A stretch of 64,000 nucleotides of DNA from Paracyclopina nana (Eukaryota; Arthropoda; Copepoda; Cyclopoida; Cyclopettidae), in NCBI GenBank assembly GCA_019096065.1, contig JAGUCH010000006.1:3554001-3618000 (forward strand), written 5' to 3'. The notes under the pieces were generated by a model. That model had not been told where the DNA came from, did not search any database, and was given only the letters and a program-made list of their open reading frames with translations. The translations under genes were made by a program, and so were the position numbers. This document shows, one piece after another, positions 11,160 to 24,922 of the stretch (its first letter is position 1; the number at the start of each line of letters is the position of its first letter).

Positions 11160-14100
11160 AAAAAGCTATCATTACTCAATCTCGCCTGGTTTTTTTGCTC
11201 CACTCTCCATAATTCACGTCTCGGCTCTTAGACAAAGGGAGCCCTTGGAAAAAGAGGTGTAATGTTGCCAGATCCAAAATTGGTGCCACAAATGGACCTC
11301 AGACTAATGTGGAAGGAGTTGTCTCAGTCTCGATAAAAAATCTCACAGATGGGTTTTAACTACAACATGAAAGCGGCTTCGATTGTTGAGCTCATTGCTA
11401 CGAAGGAGTATCAAAATGTTGATCAGTTGGAAAAAAAGTTATGGCGCCCCAAGGTGCTAAAGCACCTCTCTTTTTTTGGACCTCATCCGGGCTATTATCA
11501 GCCTCTCTCCAAAGTCATTTGCTTATCTGCTTAAGGAATGTGATACGGAGCCCCACAAATTGTTCAATTTTGCTATCTCGAAACTTTGCCACACCACGAC
11601 GAAAAACTTCATGACCTAAATACTTTAAACCACAGCCTAGTATGTTGCCTGGGAAAGCTTGGTAAGCAAGCATGCGAGAAAAATCGGCCGTTTTTTGCTT
11701 CAATTTTGCCCAAAAAAGGGTCGCGCGCTGTGGGTTCGTCAAACTGCCAAATGTAATTATGTTTTTGCTGGAGAATTATCGAAATAGTGGGGGACTTTTT
11801 TGGCAGCAGAGAGGCACGCCCCCTCTTTTTGGAATTCACCTTTTTTGCATCCATTTCCTTGAAAGCAATGTGTTGATGATTGGCCTCACTCAATCAAAAA
11901 GCTATTTCATGTTCCAGGGTTCAACAGGGCGTGAATTAAATGCCAAAAATGTCCCTTTATGCTCGCGGTTTTTGGCGATGCTCCACCCGAGCTTAAAAGA
12001 ATGAAGTCATTTTTGGCTGCTGTTGGTGGCTGCTTAAGCAGAGTTATGTGCGAAAAGAATGGGATGGACGTACCCCACCTTCAATAAGTACTTTTGATGT
12101 GGTCAAAGATAGCAAACTTATTTATGACGCACATACCAACAAAATCGTTCAGCTCTTCTCTTTTCTGAATTGTTTGCACTCTGATGAATGAATGTATAGG
12201 ATGTTAAGTAACCTTAGACCAAAGGCAAACTTTTCCTAAGTAGGAAATGTCAACATTTTTGCCAACAGGGGAGAAAAGAGGTGACAAGTGGCCAATTTGC
12301 TATCCTATAGGGTTTCACTTCGTACGAAGAAAAGTGGTGAATTTTCATAGCCGATTTTAGGATCCAACAGCAATCATAAGGTCCCGATCATAATAAGGGG
12401 GGCTGAAAAAACATCTGCATCTACTGCCGAGCCAGTCAGCTTTGATGTCAAAAAGTAATGACAGGGTTAAAAATACAAGGGAGGCAGATGGCGCTAAAAA
12501 TCAACATGGCAATCTTTGTGTCGTGTGCCAATTCCGGTGGTCCAATAATGCAAAGAAACGCGATGGAAATTGAAAAATTCACCCCTTTTCTAACAGATTC
12601 CTCCTTTGTTGGGTGGCCGACGCGTAGCCTCTGCATCAGCTGACCCACTGTGCTGACCGGCGTGCCGGTCACTTCCCCAGCAGCGCAGCCCGCCCTGTCA
12701 TTAAGATAAACACTCCTTTGGGAGCAAAACCACAACAATGTAGTCACACCCTCGAACCAACAAAAGTTTGATTTACTGCGGCTACTTTTGCCAACTTTTT
12801 CTAAATATCAAATTGGGCGACTTTAAAATGGCGAAAAAAGCACGGCTTTTAGTGGCTTGACACCGAATCTGAGATGTTGAAGCCGCCGGTCAAGAAATCA
12901 CAGCGCTCAATTTGAGCTCAAAAGAATTTAACTGTGATCCGCCCAGCATGAGTCCAAAAACTACAAAAATCGGCGAACATTCGTACCGGAGTTAAGAAAA
13001 GTTACCGCCAATGAACAATCGGCTCTGCAGGACATCTTCTGCAAAAGTCACAAACCCTTTATGTGTTTTGCTAGGGAACGAATTATTTGCGCCAACACAT
13101 AATAACGCGACGCGCTTTATGTGCGCGCGCGCGGCCTTTGTCAGCCTTGTATTCTTATCATTGTATGTATTGATCGACTCGAGTTCATTTTTCTACGCTC
13201 TATTTGATCTTTGGTCGGGATACTTTGTGATTTGTAACAATAAAGAAAGCATTATGCTCTGGGCACGCACTCTTGCATTTGAGCGTGAAGGGCTATTCAA
13301 AAATAGCATACTATGCCAGGGATTTGAACCAGGAGAATTCCTTCATGATATTGCCCTCTTTGTCTTGCTTTTCTTCTTTTTATGTAGACGGTGTGCTCGG
13401 GAAAAAATAAAAAATCCTAGAAAAGGTTTTAATGCGTGGACTTTAAAAGTTTGACTTTAGCTACGCTTTGATGGGGCGAAACGCGCGGCCTCAATTAGGA
13501 ATAATTTGATATTTCCTCGGCAGATGAGGCTGGAAATTCTTGTCAAAATATCCGGACGTTATTATGATGATTCCTACATATTCCACTCGTAGTGAGAGCT
13601 AATAAAAGTTGAATCAAAGCTGTTTACTTCATGCAAAAATCGCATATTTTCCCGTGACTAATTGGCCTCAATTCGAGGGTTCGTCTTCAATAGCTCGGCA
13701 TGACCTCAGAAAACAATATTTTTCTTCCAGTCGAGTATTTCACAAAGCGACTTTTTCGGCAACAGTTCATTGGAAGTCGTGCCGCGAAAATCTTTTGTCA
13801 ACCTTGTCCAGTCCATTGTCACTCAAATTATTGGAGGATTGACTCTCTTTTGGGCACACTGGCCCCCATTGTGGATTCCCAGGATTTGGACCCCAGCGCC
13901 GCAGTTATACAACGTTACAAATGGAAATCAACAATTTACAATCAACTTTTACTTTTTGGCAATTTTATAGCGCAACATGATGTTTTGCAATCCATCCCTG
14001 GGAAAATAATTCATAGTAGATGGCAAAAAAAAATCCTCAAAGAGGATATCATTTGTAATGTGAGGCCAGCAATCTACTTTTTTTCATGACGAGAGATACA

Positions 14101-14486
14101 ATTTTGGATGCAATATGGCCACCACCAAAACCCAGACCTCTAGCTGAGTAAAAAAAAAGGAAGGGAGCCCCTGGAACTGGAACATAAATTCCCAATAGTC
14201 TATAGAGATCGAGCACTTTTTGGGACTATTGATGCGTTATGGATTCGTCTGATGCTGGCCTGAGCTCGAGAGCCATAAAGAATGGCATTAAAATCAGCAG
14301 CTGAAGTCTTTGCAGAGCAGCTAGGAGAGCTGTTGAGGCTAAAGTCATGCAGCATGTGTGCGCCAACAGCGCCCATTTGGACCCTTCAGGGGGCCGCAAG
14401 CCCACTGTGCTATGTGAGCAGTCTAGTCGACTTTGAGCAGCATACTTAGCAACATGTGAAGCGCCATTCAGCACCAAAAATAGAAA
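11160..14486. other. Interval between ephrins B and C without recognisable gene
   Basis: No supported gene. The longest frame (13011-13454, plus, 147 codons) has arbitrary composition with hydrophobic patches, no signal peptide at its start and no splice partners. I regard it as fortuitous. The two ephrins are tandem here, so this DNA is both the 3' flank of B and the 5' flank of C. Confidence 0.55.
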
Positions 14487-15155
14487 ATGTGGCTTATCCT
14501 TCTACACTACTGGGCAGTGGTGCTCTTTTGTGCATCATCCTTCAGCAGTGCGCGAGCAGAGAAAGTCCATTTCGTGCACTGGAACTCGACTAATCCCATG
14601 TTTTACAACAGCATCAGCCCTGTGATTGAAGTCACCACGTCTGCGGACCATTGGAATTACGAGCAGGCCAATATCATTTGTCCATTTTATGACAAAAGTG
14701 TGCCCAAGTCCTTGACTGAACAATACGTCGTCTACAACGTGACAAGAGAGGAGTTTTTCAAGTGTAGCATTGGCGAACAGCAGCAGCAGAAAATTGTGGC
14801 CCTCTGCAACACTCCATATAGGCCCAATTTCTTCACGCTGACATTCAGGTCGTTTTCACCCACCCCAGGAGCTTTCGAATTCCACCCTGGACAAGAGTAC
14901 TACTTCATCTCAACTCGGCCAGGATCTGATCAGTGTAGCCACCCTCCCATCAGGCTCATTTTTCGGATCAAAAATCGCCTGTCAACTGAGGAGCAAGATG
15001 ACATTGCTGATAACAGTGTGACTCACAATAAAGAGCACGAAGTCTTCATTGGCAGTCCGAGGGAGATGCCAATTATGTACGACTCTGGAGCCCAGACGCA
15101 GAAGCTTTCAATAATCCTGCTTTTAACAGTACCTTATTACATATGTCTTCATTAA
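14487..15155 (+). CDS. Ephrin: Ephrin C, divergent short ephrin
   Basis: A 222-residue intronless ephrin, the shortest and most diverged copy. A signal peptide occupies about 1-24, and EKVHFVHWNSTNPMF opens the receptor-binding domain. The first three cysteines are in place (NIICP, FFKCS, VALCN), and the loop FSPTPGAFEFHPG replaces the GG-LEF of the other copies. The segment before the fourth cysteine is shortened: DQCSHPPIRLIF stands where the others have the longer DLHRR-GG-C-THNMK region. A linker of only about 50 residues leads to a hydrophobic end (LSIILLLTVPYYICLH). The stop is followed by a polyadenylation signal at 15203. The frame and fold residues are intact, so it reads as a functional, fast-evolving paralogue rather than a pseudogene. 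Confidence 0.9.
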   Translation: MWLILLHYWAVVLFCASSFSSARAEKVHFVHWNSTNPMFYNSISPVIEVTTSADHWNYEQANIICPFYDKSVPKSLTEQYVVYNVTREEFFKCSIGEQQQQKIVALCNTPYRPNFFTLTFRSFSPTPGAFEFHPGQEYYFISTRPGSDQCSHPPIRLIFRIKNRLSTEEQDDIADNSVTHNKEHEVFIGSPREMPIMYDSGAQTQKLSIILLLTVPYYICLH

Positions 15156-15202
15156 TGTAGGCGTGCACTCAATGTTGACACATGGTAAATTCATACAGAG
15201 AA

Positions 15203-15208
15203 AATAAA
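15203..15208 (+). terminator. Polyadenylation signal of ephrin C
   Basis: AATAAA about 48 bp after the ephrin C stop codon. Confidence 0.65.
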
Positions 15209-15209
15209 C

Positions 15210-18200
15210 CAGCAATTTTTAATCATACTTCAAAGAATTCTTGGACTGTTTTCTCGTTATCAGGTGATCGGTACAGGCTCCAAAGTTTCGAGTCATTCGT
15301 CATTGTCTAGTAAGCTGATCGATATCTCCGGATCCAACTAATAATCAAGCCACAACGGCAGCAACCCGTTTAATGTATCCACTGGCTGCTGCACGGTTAA
15401 CGAACCTAATAATAAGCGCTTATTTTGCTACGTAGCGCATACATAGGTAATGTAGCCAAAGGCATGTTGATTGATTATCGCTTGATGTTTTCGAAAAACA
15501 ATTTCCAAGCGAGGAAAATAAGTACTATGAAGCTCAGCATGAAGTGAACGTGCTCTTGTTTCCAAGACCCCCGCCCAACAACCCTTTAGAATAGAGGAGT
15601 GATTTTCGAATTCCAAATTCAAAAGTACCTTGTTGCGGCTTGATTAATGAAGCTATAAATGGCTGATCTTTCTCTTGATAACTGTGCATGGACGTCTGAG
15701 TGCTATTATATAAAGAAACTGGAACTTTGAGACTCAATTCATAGACGGTTAATTTGTCTTGATCAAATGGTATATGTATCTGAGATTCTGCTGTTTTTTT
15801 AAGTGAGCCAATATAAAATGTCGTTATAGGGGCAAAGCCATTTTTGGACCTCCTATCAAATTTGGCAAGAGGAATGGCCCTTTTCTGATGAATAGTATTC
15901 CAAAAGCTGTTTTCGTTCAAACATCGCTGGCAATTTGTTTAAAACTCTTCTTTGTGTACTATTCTTTTGAGTGTGGTTGAAAAAATTTGTGGGGCATTTC
16001 GCTGCGGAAAAACCTTGAACGGTTGCACAGTTGGAGATCAACCAGGCAATTTTTTTCCACCCCAAAAAGCTGATTTTCTCAGCTGCTGAATGACTTCCAC
16101 CATCCAAAAATAGATTTTCCCTCCTGATAAAGTTTCCAAGAAAAATTAGAAGCCGTAAATCAGTGCCTGATTTTCAGACCCTCCACCTCGATCTCGTCTT
16201 GATTATCATTATCATCATGATCAGGATGATCATGTAAAAGTTAAAGACTAACGCAAAAAATGATGGATTGATGAAATGCTGGAATGCGAAGCAAAGACCT
16301 CCCAAAATGAAATGGATCAAGCATTTTATGCCAAGAAAACCAGTCAGACATTCGCGTCAATCATTTGGAAAAAACATCAAAATAATGGATGTTGGCAGGC
16401 AGAAATTACATTGCTCGAAATCGACAAAAATACAAAGAAATACAAGAAATTCAAAATTATCTAAGTCAAGTCAGTGCGCAATTTAATTGAAGCACACGCA
16501 ACCTTCAATGATGACAACAATCAACAAAAAATGCCCAAAACAGCTGATTCATAGTGGAGACTTTTGAAAAAGTGCATTTTTACTGTTAACTATTTGATTG
16601 ATGCTCACATTCTCGCCGCGTGAAGCTGGCAAAGCTGCTACATTCCTATATTTGAAGACGCATGAATGTCAAAGCCTCGCATGTCCGCCATCCATTTTTA
16701 GGGCTAACCCACATTATTCATAAAGAGTTGAGAATGCGAGCTAGCTGCGAGGGCAAAAGTCTTTAAAGGAGAAAACGATGCTAGATAGCTACAGGCAATT
16801 TCTCATGTCAGCCGAAAGGAGTAAAATGGCGGGAGCAAAAAAAGCCCGACGTCTGAGGAAAACTTTGATTTGTCACCTTTAAAACTTTCAGACTAGTTTT
16901 TAGGGCGCAAAAACTAGCACTGTTATTCTTAAGTAGCAGAGTACATGCCTTTGTGGCTATTTTTCATTTTTTGACCCAAATTCTAACGAAAAAATTCCAA
17001 CGACATTGATTTATTACATGTGACCTCCTATCCTGAGCTAACAAAGTAAAAATGAGGAAAATATGGGCTGGCGTCGATCGAATAAAGTGTCAGATATAAA
17101 ATATCCCTTTCCGGATAATTTTGGACAGATGCTGAAGCCATCAGCACCTTTATTATCAATGCAAGACCAGTTTATTTATTTGAGTAATTGAATCTGCCAC
17201 ACCACATGTTCAGGATACATTTGCGGCCATTTTGGGATCTAATTTGAGTTATTTGACCATATGCAGATAAATTGACTTCTCGCCACCACAGTCAGCTTAA
17301 TGTATTGATTTTTTTCTTGGTAGTCTAGACTCAAACTTGGTTCCAGATGCTGAACGTTTTTGCAATTGCTAGGATTTCTAACATGTAATCAAGTACGAGT
17401 CGAACACTCAAGCTCCATAAAAAACTCAGTCTACTAATGAAATGGAATTTCCTTACCCTATTCAACAATTACAGCTGGAGCTCAAAATTCTAACTTTTTT
17501 ACTTGGGATTTCAGAATTGGAAAAATATCGTGGTAAAAATTAAAGCCTTTTATTGTTTTTTAGAGATTTCCCCCCATGTGCAAAATTCGTAGTCCTGTGG
17601 TCATGTCTGTCATTTTGAGTTCGTTTTTAGTTCGCCAGAAGACATTTGTCTTCTCCCCTGAAGACCCTCCTGTGCAATTTTTTTAACTCATGCCTGTGAT
17701 TACAAGTCGTTCACGAGAGAATGACAATTACCCCTCATCTTTCATTTAATCACCATGAGTGTCACTCTGTATTTTAATGAAATACATCCGGTCCGCCACA
17801 GCTAAAAAGTCTACCATTATCAAATAAAATGGATTAGGCGAAAATGTCGCTCGTCAGCTGTCAAATAGAGCCACACAGCGACTCTTTTTTATGGCTTTTC
17901 GTGGGTTGAACATCGCACTTTTTAATAAGCACCGTCTCGCTGAATTGGTAATTAGAGCATTAGACGGGAGTTTGATCTAATTCATATTCATAATACATTA
18001 AAATGGCAGCATGAAGCCAAGCTGCCAAATATGCAGAGCTAAGTGACATTTCCGAAAACCTCCGCGCATTTTTTGCTTCTATGCCAACATAGCTGGTGAA
18101 TTAATTAGCAGGAAATTCCCTGGTATGCCCTAAAATTATGCACCCGGTTGATGTGCTCGTTCCCTGCATTCGGCCTCGCAATAAACAAAAACTGCATTTC

Positions 18201-21200
18201 TCAACCAGAAACATCTCTCTATGCTTTGTGAATTTCAAAAATGGAAAATGGTATATGCCAGCTGTTTTTCACCTGGAAACCAGTAATGACAAGCTAAATA
18301 AACAGATTTTGGGCTCAACACTCTTGAGGTTTCAACCCTTGTCTGCCTTTTGAGTGTCCTCTCTTGCTGTTGAAGAGAGAGAGACACCCCAAAAGCCACC
18401 CTGTTATTGTAATGGTTTTCTAGCATAGGAGAACATACATAACTTTTTGAACAGCTCTCAACTGTTGAATACAACTCAATGAGCTCTGATGGGTTCTTCA
18501 GCGTGAAAAATTGCCCCACCAACTACTTTTTGCTGTGAATTGAATTTATTTGGTTTTCTAGCCAGCTAGACCACATATGGCTCAGAATGTAAGCAGTTGT
18601 CCTACTTTTTCCAAACCAACATCAATGTTCTCCGTAATTAAGGCCGCCTATTTGGAGAACACAAAAAATGCCCATTTTGCAGATTCCTATCTTTGGTTTG
18701 TGGTTGAGGCTTTTTACATTAGAAAATGGGCGTTTTTCGTTTTACACTAACCAAAAATGCCTTGTTACATTACACTATGCAGCAAATATCTTCATTACAA
18801 GATCAACTGTCAGGTGAAGATGTTGTTGGCTAAAAAGAGCATAAAGGGGACTTTTTATGCTTATTCTTTGGTGGAAAATGCGTGAGAATTGACCAGAAGA
18901 CAACGACGTTTTTTGGCCCCCAGCTGAGTTTGACTTTCAGATAAAGCAGCTCCTCCAGAGGATCCTGAGCTTGTGACCATTTTGTTTTAGTTCCCAATAA
19001 AAAGAGAGCATTTTGTTCTAAAGGGGAGAATGACTGACAGAGGGGCAACCTTAAAAAAAGAGACCGGTCAAAAGTTACTACAATTACTGCAAGCTCCTCC
19101 AACCGATCATCATCATTTGTAGTACCATAGCTCAAAGAATGTTGTAATACCTGAAGCTCAACAGAAGATTTATGCGCATAATGTTCTCTACCAGAAGATC
19201 CATATGTTGCTGCTATTATTGATGAAGTTTGGCCAACCAAGCCATCTCATCTTACCTGATGCCTGTGTTCCCATTCATTGCCAAGCAGAGTTCTGAGAAA
19301 ATGAGTGACTGACAACAATTATGAGTATCTACCTACATTAGCCTCAGGTCATTTAGCAGCATCTCATGGCATGATATCATGTCTAAGCCTACTGCATCAA
19401 CTAGAGCTCAGACTCTAACAAAAAATTATAATATTTTATTTTTAGCCCATTAAAGACATTGAGCTACACCTTTTTGATCCGTAGCCAAGTTTTCAGATAA
19501 CTTTTGGCACTTGAGCCTTTCAGTTTTAGCCTTTAGGCTTCATTTTCTCAAGTTAGCTCAAGTTAGGCTCATCTCACATCATCAGGCTTCTTTTTGATAA
19601 GGTGATCAGAAATTGCGTGACTACGTTTTCATCCCCCAGTTCTTCTCAGTTGGGGGCTTTTCTATCTTAATTTTTTCCGTAGGAAAGCATGCAGTACTGC
19701 ACAAGAGATGATGCTTTTTTGCTTTGGCGTGTGCTTAATGGCTTCATAAATTATGTCTCAGAGCATCATGAGAAAAAATCCAATTCAGCATTTGTTTATG
19801 ATTCAAGAATTCATTCCCAGAGCTTTAGCTGTAGAGTACGTAGTAGAATTTTTTAATTGGACCACAAACCGGGGAAACCGCAACTTTTGTTGACACCTGG
19901 CTATTTTATGGCACTTATGGCTCAATTTTAGTTTCCATGTCAAGTCCTCGTAAAATTGGTTAAAAAGATCTGCATCTGCATGATGAGTTGTAGCATCACA
20001 GTGAGCATCAGATGGAAAAAATACCCCTTATTTGTTAGCTCAATTACAGAGGTTTTGCAAGTAATTTGGGAGTAAATGTGCTTGAGCCCGTTTTCCCTAA
20101 GTGCAAATTCCCCCATCTCCATGCAATAAAGAGTAAAAGTTTTGCTACTTGTCTTGGCTGTGTGGAAGAGGTTTTTTATCACTTGTTGCCTCCAGAATTG
20201 AATGGCCTGAATTAGATGCTGTAAAGTTTATGACAAGCCAATTCACCCACTTTTAAGCTGCTAGCATCAGCTACTGCAAGCTAAGTTTAGCAAATGAATT
20301 TTCCACTTCAATTATAATTTGCATGAGATTTCTCTCATATTTTCACCTTGACCATGGCCAGGCCCTACCCACCCATTTTGCACACACACACAAGTCAAAT
20401 TACACACAGTCCAGACACTTTTGCATGCCAATTTTGAGCACGCAATCACAAGTCCAAAATCTTGGAGCCATTTGGTATGTGTACATGGTAATTATTGTAT
20501 GCCTTTAAAAATCATCTCCAACAAGTCAAGAGGTCGAGAAAAAAATACCACAACGCTTTACAGCCTTGCAAAAGTGACTCGGCCCATTAGTGGAAAAAAG
20601 GCAAAGTTTTCTGGCTTTTTGCAAAATTAACGAGATGAGTTTCTCAGCATGAGTTGGAACTTTTGAGATTTGTTGGAAAAGAAGAAGTCTCTCCTCAGCA
20701 AGAAATGGTAGGTGGGGTGACCATATAGTGAAGAACTTGGAAAAACAGCTCACCATGATGCAAGTGCTCTTTTAGCCAAAAGCAACACCTGTAATTACCG
20801 CTCGTTTGCGCCCCAGCTTTTCTCTCTAGATTATTGTTCTGGCCATCTCAACTCTGCTCTGCCATTTTCTCACATTTTGACACTGAACCAATTAACATTA
20901 ACTGACTTTTTTGCTGCTTTCCCGGGCAGGGACTACATTATTTCTGCCCAAAGTGCAGCACTTATTTCTTGCCTTTTATTATGTCACTCAAGCTTGGCCC
21001 CGAGGTTCTCTCATCACTTGGGGGCAGCTGATGTCCAAGAAAACTAATAGTCCAGATACTGTACATTGTGGCTGACCAGATGTGAGCAAAATTCTATTAA
21101 CACTCTTTGGTAATTTTACACTCTGGAAATGGTCAAAGTCAAGAGCAGAAATAGGAGACTCTCGGCGCCTTTAGCTCCTGGAATAAGATTGTAAAATTGG

Positions 21201-22207
21201 GGTGGAAAAAAAGCTTTAATTGCCTGTGTAGTACAGCCTTGTAAACAAAAGCCATAATTAGGAATGGGATTGGACCCACGCCGATCCAGCACAACAACAA
21301 AGGCAAAGCAAAACAACCCGAACTGCAGCAGCTGCGGCCACGTGTGCTGAAGCATACATAAATATGGAAAAAGCCATGAAAAGGCATCAGCAATGAAGTT
21401 GCTGTGAATAAAAGGTTTCGAGCTATAATTCACATGGTGAAACAAGCCATTTATGGTTCATTTGAGCCACGACCCAGACGTAAAAGTCTGTGCATGAAAT
21501 TGAACACACCCAACTTCAGCTCTCCTCCCTGAGCCAAACCACCATGGATTTTGAAGTGCCATGGAAAATTCTTGCGCTGGCTGGTATACAGCCAGTAATC
21601 TGCATATTATTGCCAAACTGTGTAAATCGTAATGTGCCGTGACATTCAAACTCACATCTGTTCGACTCCAATCATAAATTCAATGATGCTGTGAGCACTG
21701 GTAACATGAGACTGCTCAAAATGGCATCCAGACTCCTCTGCTCAAAAATGATGAAATTTCTTCTTCGCTCTGCCGCAGAAGAAAAAGGGTCACTGCTCAA
21801 GGTTAACGAACCACAATTCCAAAGGATCAGCTTTCACACATTGAAAAAAATTCCTTTATACCAAGAAGTGACCACTACATACCATCGCAATTATGATTTC
21901 TCTAAGTAATGTAATTTATCTTATAAATGGCTAGATTTTAATATCAAAGCTAGAAATGATCAGGAAATTTGCAAAGGAAAATTTCAACTTCCTCTCACGC
22001 GGTGATTAACATATGTTTTCATTGAATGGGGAATGTGGCAATGTAGGCGGCAAAAATCTTGTCGCAAAGGCTGAATTTGGTCAAGTGGAACGGGAAAAGA
22101 TGAGAGTATTTCCCGACGAAGATACGTGTCTCTTGAGAAAGTAGCTCGCAAGTATGATCTCTTTGGCTGATTCTTCCAACTCAATCATCAGACTGACATT
22201 TTAATTT
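15210..22207. other. 7-kb interval without recognisable gene
   Basis: The largest gene-free stretch of the ephrin region. On the minus strand near 19253 and 19150 there are good donor-like strings (CAG then GTAAGA; CAG then GTATTA) within an open frame (18830-19240). No protein family is recognisable and no consistent exon chain can be built, so no gene is called. The DNA is AT-rich, with no inverted-repeat element found by eye. Confidence 0.5.
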
Positions 22208-24922
22208 TCAATCTTCCTCATCTGGAATGACTCCTACAGCTCTCAGGAATTCTCTCTTTTCCTCTTCGGAGGCCGAAGGCTCTGGTTTTCTCAAGGCTCC
22301 AGGAATGACAAAAAGGCCGCGCCTTTCTACGATTTTGTTGTAGGATACGAAGGAGAACATATTCAGGTAATATCTGGTGCCTTTCGTGACTGGCATGTTG
22401 CGAGCAAAATGAGTCAGCCTGTTGGGAGCCACGAGCACGTGGCCTATGGGCGGATCTGGCACGATGGGGCAGTCTTGAGTGAGATATTTAAAGCCCCCAC
22501 CTTCGTAGTCCTCATTAAGCGCCATGAACATTTTCAGCTCATAAGAGAGCTCCTTTTCAACATATGCCATTGGAGGGTCATTTGCCTTTTCCTCCATGAT
22601 GTGAAATCTCCCACCTAGGAGCTCTTCAAAGCCCTGATAGGCATTGAATAGTCGTTGGAGAATGTAATATCTCATAATTTGACGCCACTGCCTCTCAAAG
22701 CCAAGTTTATGCAAGTCCAAAAATTGAGGGAAATTTTCAGGTTCCTGCTGGCTGGTTGGTAAAAGTTGTTCACTTTTCTTGAATTCTTCTGGGTGACCTT
22801 GTCTGGCTTCTTCTAGCACGTCACGTGCAAACAAAGGGGTGAAAAATTTCATGTAGTACACATTTGGGCAGGCTGTGGTCTTGATGGTGTTACGAATCAG
22901 CTCCTTTGCATCCAGAGGAATTTTCTGGTACTTTTCGTTGCTAGTACCAAAACATTTTATGAGATCAGGGTCTATATACCTTCTTTGCCACAAGTCATGA
23001 TTCTCGTAGAATCTACCCAGTTCTGGATGAAGTTTCAGGCTTTTGGGTATTTTGTCAGCATTCACGATTTGTCCGTACCTTTTGTCCGCAAGTATTTTGG
23101 GAACGTATCCACTTTTCCTTAGTCTGCTGGTGAAAAAGGTATCTTCGGAAACTCCGTGCTTTTTGGCACTGTCTTCCCATGCAAAGTCATTCAAGATTTT
23201 CGTCTTGATCAAGTATGCATCTCGTAGTTGCAAAGCTTGGTAAATGCCAGGCTTATCCAGGTCCAAAATCCTCCTTTCGATGTGGTCAAATACGGTGAGA
23301 TTCTCCCGTTTGGCCTTCAGGTGCTCGTCCAATAAAAGGGCAAATTCTTCTTCTGAGGGGAAAAAATTCACGTTCAAGCTCTTCAACTCAAAGTCATCTC
23401 TGTTCTTTCGGAAAGCATCCATCCATCTTTTAAGAAAAGTGGCATAGGAAATGGCAGTAGGTGCAACGTTGAAATTTTGCAGCCGAATCAGTCCCAAATA
23501 ATTTTCCGTCTTTTCTGGCTCAAGGATTGCACGATCAACCGTCATGATGAGGAAAGGATCAGTGTAAGTTCCAGTGATGTTCCAGCCTCTGTCGAAGGGA
23601 TTCACGTATACTGGAACGGAGCCATCTGGATACGTTTCAAGCAGAGGAGCCATCACATTTTGATCTTGTGCAACTAAATTTTTCAAGACATCTTTGTCTT
23701 CCAGATGGGCCGTTGATCTGATCAGAAAGGTGAATGTTGAGTTTTGACCCATTTTTAGAGCTTCGTTGATGGACTCGACAATGGAGGCTTTTTCAAAGTA
23801 TTCTCCTTTGACTTGTGAGATTAGTTCCAGCTTTTTCTTGTTCCTGCCAACAATGGCCATGGTCAGTGAATCTTTGGGGTAATCGATTTTATAGATCTTA
23901 TTGAAGAACTCCTCGGTGAATAGAGAGGGGTCATCCACAACAGCCACAAGATGAACCAGTGATGGACGTTTTTCCTCTGCGACGACTTTTTTTGCTTCAA
24001 CTTGCCTAATCAAGATGTTAGACAATGGGATAAAACTGTCGGGTAGAATGTCATCATAGACAAAAACAGGTCGAATGTCACTTGTCTTCTCATAAATAAA
24101 CGTTTGGAGACCACCTGAAAAAAAGGCCGATCCATTGGCATCTTTATGACACTTTGACACAACTGAACTCAACTCACCATCTTCGTAGACGAAATGCTTA
24201 GAATCGTCGAGCTGTGCAAAAACGTCTTCAGGCATCTCACGTGCAAAAACTGGATTTTCCGCAGACTTGACACTGTCTAGCTCAAAGATTGCATTGATTG
24301 GCTTATCTGCGTGCTCTCTGAGAACGGTTTTCGCGAGCTGGATGTCAATGATCGCCATGGGTCCATTTTGGCCTTTTTTGATGAGTAATGGAGTTGGATG
24401 CTCGCGTAAGAGGTTCAACATGGGAACTCGTTCACTGTTGATTAAAACTGATGAATGGTTGAAGAGGACCACATAAGAAGAATCAGACTTGATTTCGTCT
24501 AATTTCTTCATCCATTGTTCAGTACACGATATTTCAAGTGGAGAGCAGCCAAGAGACTTAAATAAATATGCAAACTCATGATTGCAGTCGTTGTTCAAGA
24601 ATAATGCCTTATTGTGTATCATACCTTTCGTGGCCACCCAAATGCAGCGCAATTTTCTCTCAACAGTGCCATTGCATCTTCAGAAGAAGAGCCATATGTG
24701 TAAAGAATTACATCTGAAAGCAATTAGCTATTTAGCTGTGCTTCATAAAAGTTGCGTTATACGAGCCGCGCGTTGAAATCACCAGACAGGGCGAATGTGC
24801 TTACTATTATATGCCTTTGGGCGATGAGATGTCTTCTTTTTCTTCTTTTTTGCACCCACCGCATTGCATAAAATGCATAACACTATCAAACACAAGAGCA
24901 AAACTGATCGTTTTCTCCCCAT
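22208..24922 (-). CDS. Lysyl hydroxylase-like (PLOD family) protein, probably catalytically degenerate
   Basis: Three exons: 24805-24922, 24625-24713 and 22208-24556, joined in frame through 91-bp and 68-bp GT..AG introns, giving 851 residues. Exon 1 encodes a signal peptide (MGRKRSVLLLCLIVLCILC) followed by a lysine run, so the protein enters the ER. The order matches procollagen-lysine 2-oxoglutarate 5-dioxygenases: a degenerate N-terminal glycosyltransferase-like region, a second one (about 270-430, with DYPKDSL), and a C-terminal Fe(II)/2-oxoglutarate domain with DYEGGGFKYL, then RLTHFARNMPVTKGTRY. The distal iron His (about 785) and the 2-oxoglutarate Arg (about 797) remain. The position of the family's HxD pair reads K-E-L (about 737-739). 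The sugar-donor acidic motif of the N-terminal domain is also not visible. The chain is longer than the usual 700-760. Membership is secure; lack of hydroxylase activity is inferred. Confidence 0.85.

Noticed and set aside
13310-13340. tRNA-like T-loop (GGTTCAAATCC on the minus strand)
   Set aside because: Flanking bases do not form a T-stem, D-arm or acceptor stem.
13011-13454. 147-codon plus-strand frame with hydrophobic patches
   Set aside because: Arbitrary composition, no signal peptide at the start, no splice partners and no family resemblance.
18830-19260. Minus-strand frame with donor-like sites (GTAAGA, GTATTA)
   Set aside because: No consistent exon chain or recognisable protein. 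Donor-like strings are common in long non-coding DNA.
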